Positions 4,865 to 6,982 of a stretch of 6,982 bases of DNA are shown piece after piece. The position numbers were made by a program, and so were the translations under genes. Under the pieces are notes generated by a model. It was not told the DNA's origin. It made no database searches and saw only the letters and a program-made list of their open reading frames with translations. The stretch comes from Candidatus Sulfotelmatobacter sp. (GTDB lineage Bacteria; Acidobacteriota; Terriglobia; Terriglobales; Acidobacteriaceae). The stretch spans positions 1-6,982 of the forward strand of contig JASICF010000167.1 in NCBI GenBank assembly GCA_030044775.1, given 5' to 3'. Each line of letters opens with the position of its first letter. Within the stretch, counting starts at the first letter, position 1.

Positions 4865-6982
4865 TTACCGCGTTCCTCCGCTCACCGACTGATTCGATTC
4901 AGTTGAGGCTTGCCTATGATTACTGAATGGACGCGTACTCGCCGTTTTCGCGTGCGGCATCGACGAAGCGACCCGCCGTTGCTCCTCTGGGGTTAGCTGG
5001 AAGATGTAATCGGTCAGAAGCTTGCGATGATCGCCCTGATATCCCTGGAATGACGGAGGCGTCGGCCCAGCAAAGACCCACTGACTACCTTGCTCCTTGA
5101 AGAGACCCGACGGCATTGAAGTGCCCGGGCTTACCGCCTGCGGATCGGTAATCCAGCGTTCCACCCAGTCCGGTTTCAGGCGCTCTTTTGCAAGCAGGAA
5201 GTTCGGCGCGGTTGCGATCTTATCGTGATTCGGATCGCCGGTCGCATGACACTTCAGGCAGGGCGCCGCGGTGCTCGAAAACAGGCTGCGCGCCATGTCG
5301 GTTTCCTTGGCCGTGAGCACCGGCACCTGCTCCGGAATGTACGGCATTGGCTGTTGTGACAGCGCCTGGAAGAACCGTACAAGAATTCGCAATTCGTTAT
5401 CCGAGAATGAGAACGTCGGCATGCGCACTTTCAAATAGGGCCGCACGCCGTCGCGATTGGTGTCGGTTGTGCTTAGTGCAGGATTCGACAGGAACTTTCT
5501 TAACCACTCGGGATCGACGCGCGCGCCTTCGGTCAGCAACTTTGGCGGCAATTGCTCCTGCGCGTCCTGATATTGTTTCAATCCCATCAGAATGGTCTGC
5601 TGTCCGGGAATAAATTGATGGCATCCCATGCAATTGTATTTCTTGACGACCCACCAACCAGCCTGAATGTCCTGCCGTGCATCGCCTGGCTTGTATTGGT
5701 AGCTCTCGGGCAGGGAAGTCTCCTCGCTACCCATCAGGAAAGTAGTGAGATCGAGAATCTGCTCTTTGGTTAAGTGCAGGTTCGGCATGCGAAGAGCTTC
5801 GGTTTCGCTCTTGACCATGCCCTGATCGAAAACGTTGGGCTCGGCGAGTTTGTGCTCGAAAAATCCTTTGTGGTCGTACCAGGGATTGGTGGCCGAGCCA
5901 TCGGGCAACCGGGCGAGATCTTCTTTGTTCTTGATCGGCTCGGCATTTTCGCCGCCGCGCTGCGATGGCACGGTGTAGAGAGCGAAATCGAGACGCTCGA
6001 TCGGCTTACTGCCTTCAAACGTTAATTCAGTCCCAATGCGGCCCTCGTCTTCGAGCCCGGCGATTTCATGGCAACCGGAGCACCCGTAGTGCTGCACCCA
6101 CTTCTTGCCTTCGGCTTTCAGGCTGGGATCGTCCATGTAGGCTGCGTTGGCATAAGACGATGGATCTTTTTCTTTCTGCGTCATCAGAAAGGTCGCGACA
6201 TCTTCCGCGTCTTCTTCCGATAGGCGCAGGCTCGGCATCACCGTCATGTTCTGCACTTGCAGTTCGTGACCGTCATTCGGGCAGCGGCTGTGCTCGAGAT
6301 CGAACTGATAGGGCAGTCCCTTCTTGGCGTAATCCTCCGGGCCGATGTCTTTTTTCTCGTAAGGGCAATAAGGACGCGTGCGCTCGCGCGCATTATGCAC
6401 CCAGCGAACCAGGTAATCGTAGTTGGCCTTCTCGCCCTCGCGTGTTAGATTTGCCGCAAAAGTTCCACCCTGCAACTGGTCGCCTTCGCCAATCGAGTGG
6501 CAGGCGAGGCATCCGCGCTCGAAGAACAACTCTTTTCCATGAGCGGCATTTCCCGGTTTGTGCTTGGGCAACGGATCGGTTAGCGCCGATTGCCAGATGA
6601 ACGCCGAGATGGCCTCGATCTGATGATCGGTCAGGCGGAAATTCGGCATCTTTGTCGTGGGACGGAAGTCGGTGGGTTTCTTTAGCCAGACGGGAATCCA
6701 GTTCTTGTTCAGCTTCAGCCGTATGTCTTTCAGGTTCGGGCCGACCTTCTTCATGTCCTGCATCAGACTGTGCGATTGAAAATCGAGCTGCTGCAAACGG
6801 CCGTCCAGCTTGCTGTTTGCCACTCGCAGGTCCACCGCCTGCGTATTGAGCTGGTTGGCTTCGTCGTTGGTCTGGGCGGCGTCGGCCTCTTTCATCAGAT
6901 AGGCGGCTTGTTTCAGATTGTCTATTTTCTGCGACTCGATCTGCTTGATTTGCTGGCTGATCGAATTCAGCTGCTCCGGCTC
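4865..6982 (-). CDS. Multihaem c-type cytochrome, 5'-truncated by the window
   Basis: The visible 705 residues form tandem cytochrome c domains, so the protein is expected in the periplasm as an electron carrier. The frame is open to the right edge, so the start and any signal peptide are missing; the ATG at 6895 is internal. CxxCH haem sites are CLACH (6511-6497), CSGCH (6082-6068), CMGCH (5632-5618) and CLKCH (5260-5246). Each is followed by a Met-Pro that could provide the axial ligand: VMPSL, RMPNL, RMPTF and SMPSG. Another Met-Pro (KMPNF, Met at 6649) precedes the first CxxCH, implying at least one further haem site upstream of the window. The first about 78 residues (6982-6749) form a Gln/Lys/Leu-rich coiled coil. 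The C-terminal 35 residues are polar and low in complexity. No membrane helix is visible. It may be the cytochrome subunit of a bc-type or alternative complex; upstream genes would decide. Confidence 0.93.
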   Translation of the reverse strand, partial: EPEQLNSISQQIKQIESQKIDNLKQAAYLMKEADAAQTNDEANQLNTQAVDLRVANSKLDGRLQQLDFQSHSLMQDMKKVGPNLKDIRLKLNKNWIPVWLKKPTDFRPTTKMPNFRLTDHQIEAISAFIWQSALTDPLPKHKPGNAAHGKELFFERGCLACHSIGEGDQLQGGTFAANLTREGEKANYDYLVRWVHNARERTRPYCPYEKKDIGPEDYAKKGLPYQFDLEHSRCPNDGHELQVQNMTVMPSLRLSEEDAEDVATFLMTQKEKDPSSYANAAYMDDPSLKAEGKKWVQHYGCSGCHEIAGLEDEGRIGTELTFEGSKPIERLDFALYTVPSQRGGENAEPIKNKEDLARLPDGSATNPWYDHKGFFEHKLAEPNVFDQGMVKSETEALRMPNLHLTKEQILDLTTFLMGSEETSLPESYQYKPGDARQDIQAGWWVVKKYNCMGCHQFIPGQQTILMGLKQYQDAQEQLPPKLLTEGARVDPEWLRKFLSNPALSTTDTNRDGVRPYLKVRMPTFSFSDNELRILVRFFQALSQQPMPYIPEQVPVLTAKETDMARSLFSSTAAPCLKCHATGDPNHDKIATAPNFLLAKERLKPDWVERWITDPQAVSPGTSMPSGLFKEQGSQWVFAGPTPPSFQGYQGDHRKLLTDYIFQLTPEEQRRVASSMPHAKTASTRPFSNHRQASTESNQSVSGGTR
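6749..6982 (-). other. Coiled-coil segment inside the multihaem cytochrome
   Basis: The N-terminal visible residues begin EPEQLNSISQQIKQIESQKI and continue through LKQAAYLMKEAD and ANSKLDGRLQQLDFQSHSLM. Hydrophobic residues recur with 3-4 spacing (Leu5, Ile8, Ile12, Ile15) among Gln, Lys, Glu and Asp, with no Pro or Cys after residue 2. It ends at VGPNLKDIRLKL, a typical mid-domain cytochrome c motif. Confidence 0.65.

Noticed and set aside
5965..6600. Plus-strand open frame of 211 codons opposite the multihaem cytochrome
   Set aside because: It is an Arg/Ser/Pro-rich shadow; the minus strand carries CxxCH and Met-Pro motifs throughout this interval.
6893..6895. ATG 6895 as the start of the multihaem cytochrome
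   Set aside because: The frame is open for 29 more codons to the window edge with the same coiled-coil character, there is no signal peptide after the ATG, and a c-type cytochrome needs export.

Overview
The window is a compact, single-direction block of respiratory-chain genes. Every clearly recognisable gene reads on the minus strand, so the biological order runs from high to low coordinates. The content suggests an aerobic Gram-negative soil or freshwater bacterium with a haem A-containing cytochrome oxidase: a multihaem c-type cytochrome, a lipobox-bearing type-1 copper protein, haem A synthase, a DrrA/ABC-2 type transporter and a DUF420 membrane protein. The moderately GC-rich coding style and the gene set look Acidobacteriota-like, but that is inferred from gene content only.

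Layout in transcription order: (1) 6982-4865, a large cytochrome c whose 5' end lies outside the window, with four visible CxxCH sites and an N-terminal coiled coil that appears to interrupt a further haem domain; (2) 90 bp gap; (3) 4774-3986, a lipoprotein with an amicyanin-like type-1 copper site and a C-terminal carboxypeptidase-regulatory-like beta domain; (4) 111 bp gap with an inverted repeat; (5) 3874-2843, haem A synthase (CtaA/Cox15) with its four conserved histidines; (6) 70 bp gap; (7) a tightly packed set, 2772-250: ABC ATPase, a 79-residue two-helix protein, ABC-2 permease and DUF420 protein, joined by a 1-nt gap, a 3-nt gap and a 4-nt ATGA overlap; (8) 249-1, a short gap with a palindrome, then an ambiguous frame running off the left edge.

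How they may work together: the multihaem cytochrome and the membrane-anchored blue copper protein are plausible periplasmic electron carriers. CtaA makes haem A for an aa3-type oxidase, and DUF420 proteins include the oxidase maturation factor CtaM of Staphylococcus aureus. The ABC transporter and small membrane protein, translationally locked to the DUF420 gene, are therefore best read as a candidate oxidase assembly or cofactor-handling module. Its substrate is unknown. The oxidase subunits, SCO1 and haem O synthase are not in this window. No RNA genes, mobile elements or CRISPR arrays were seen.
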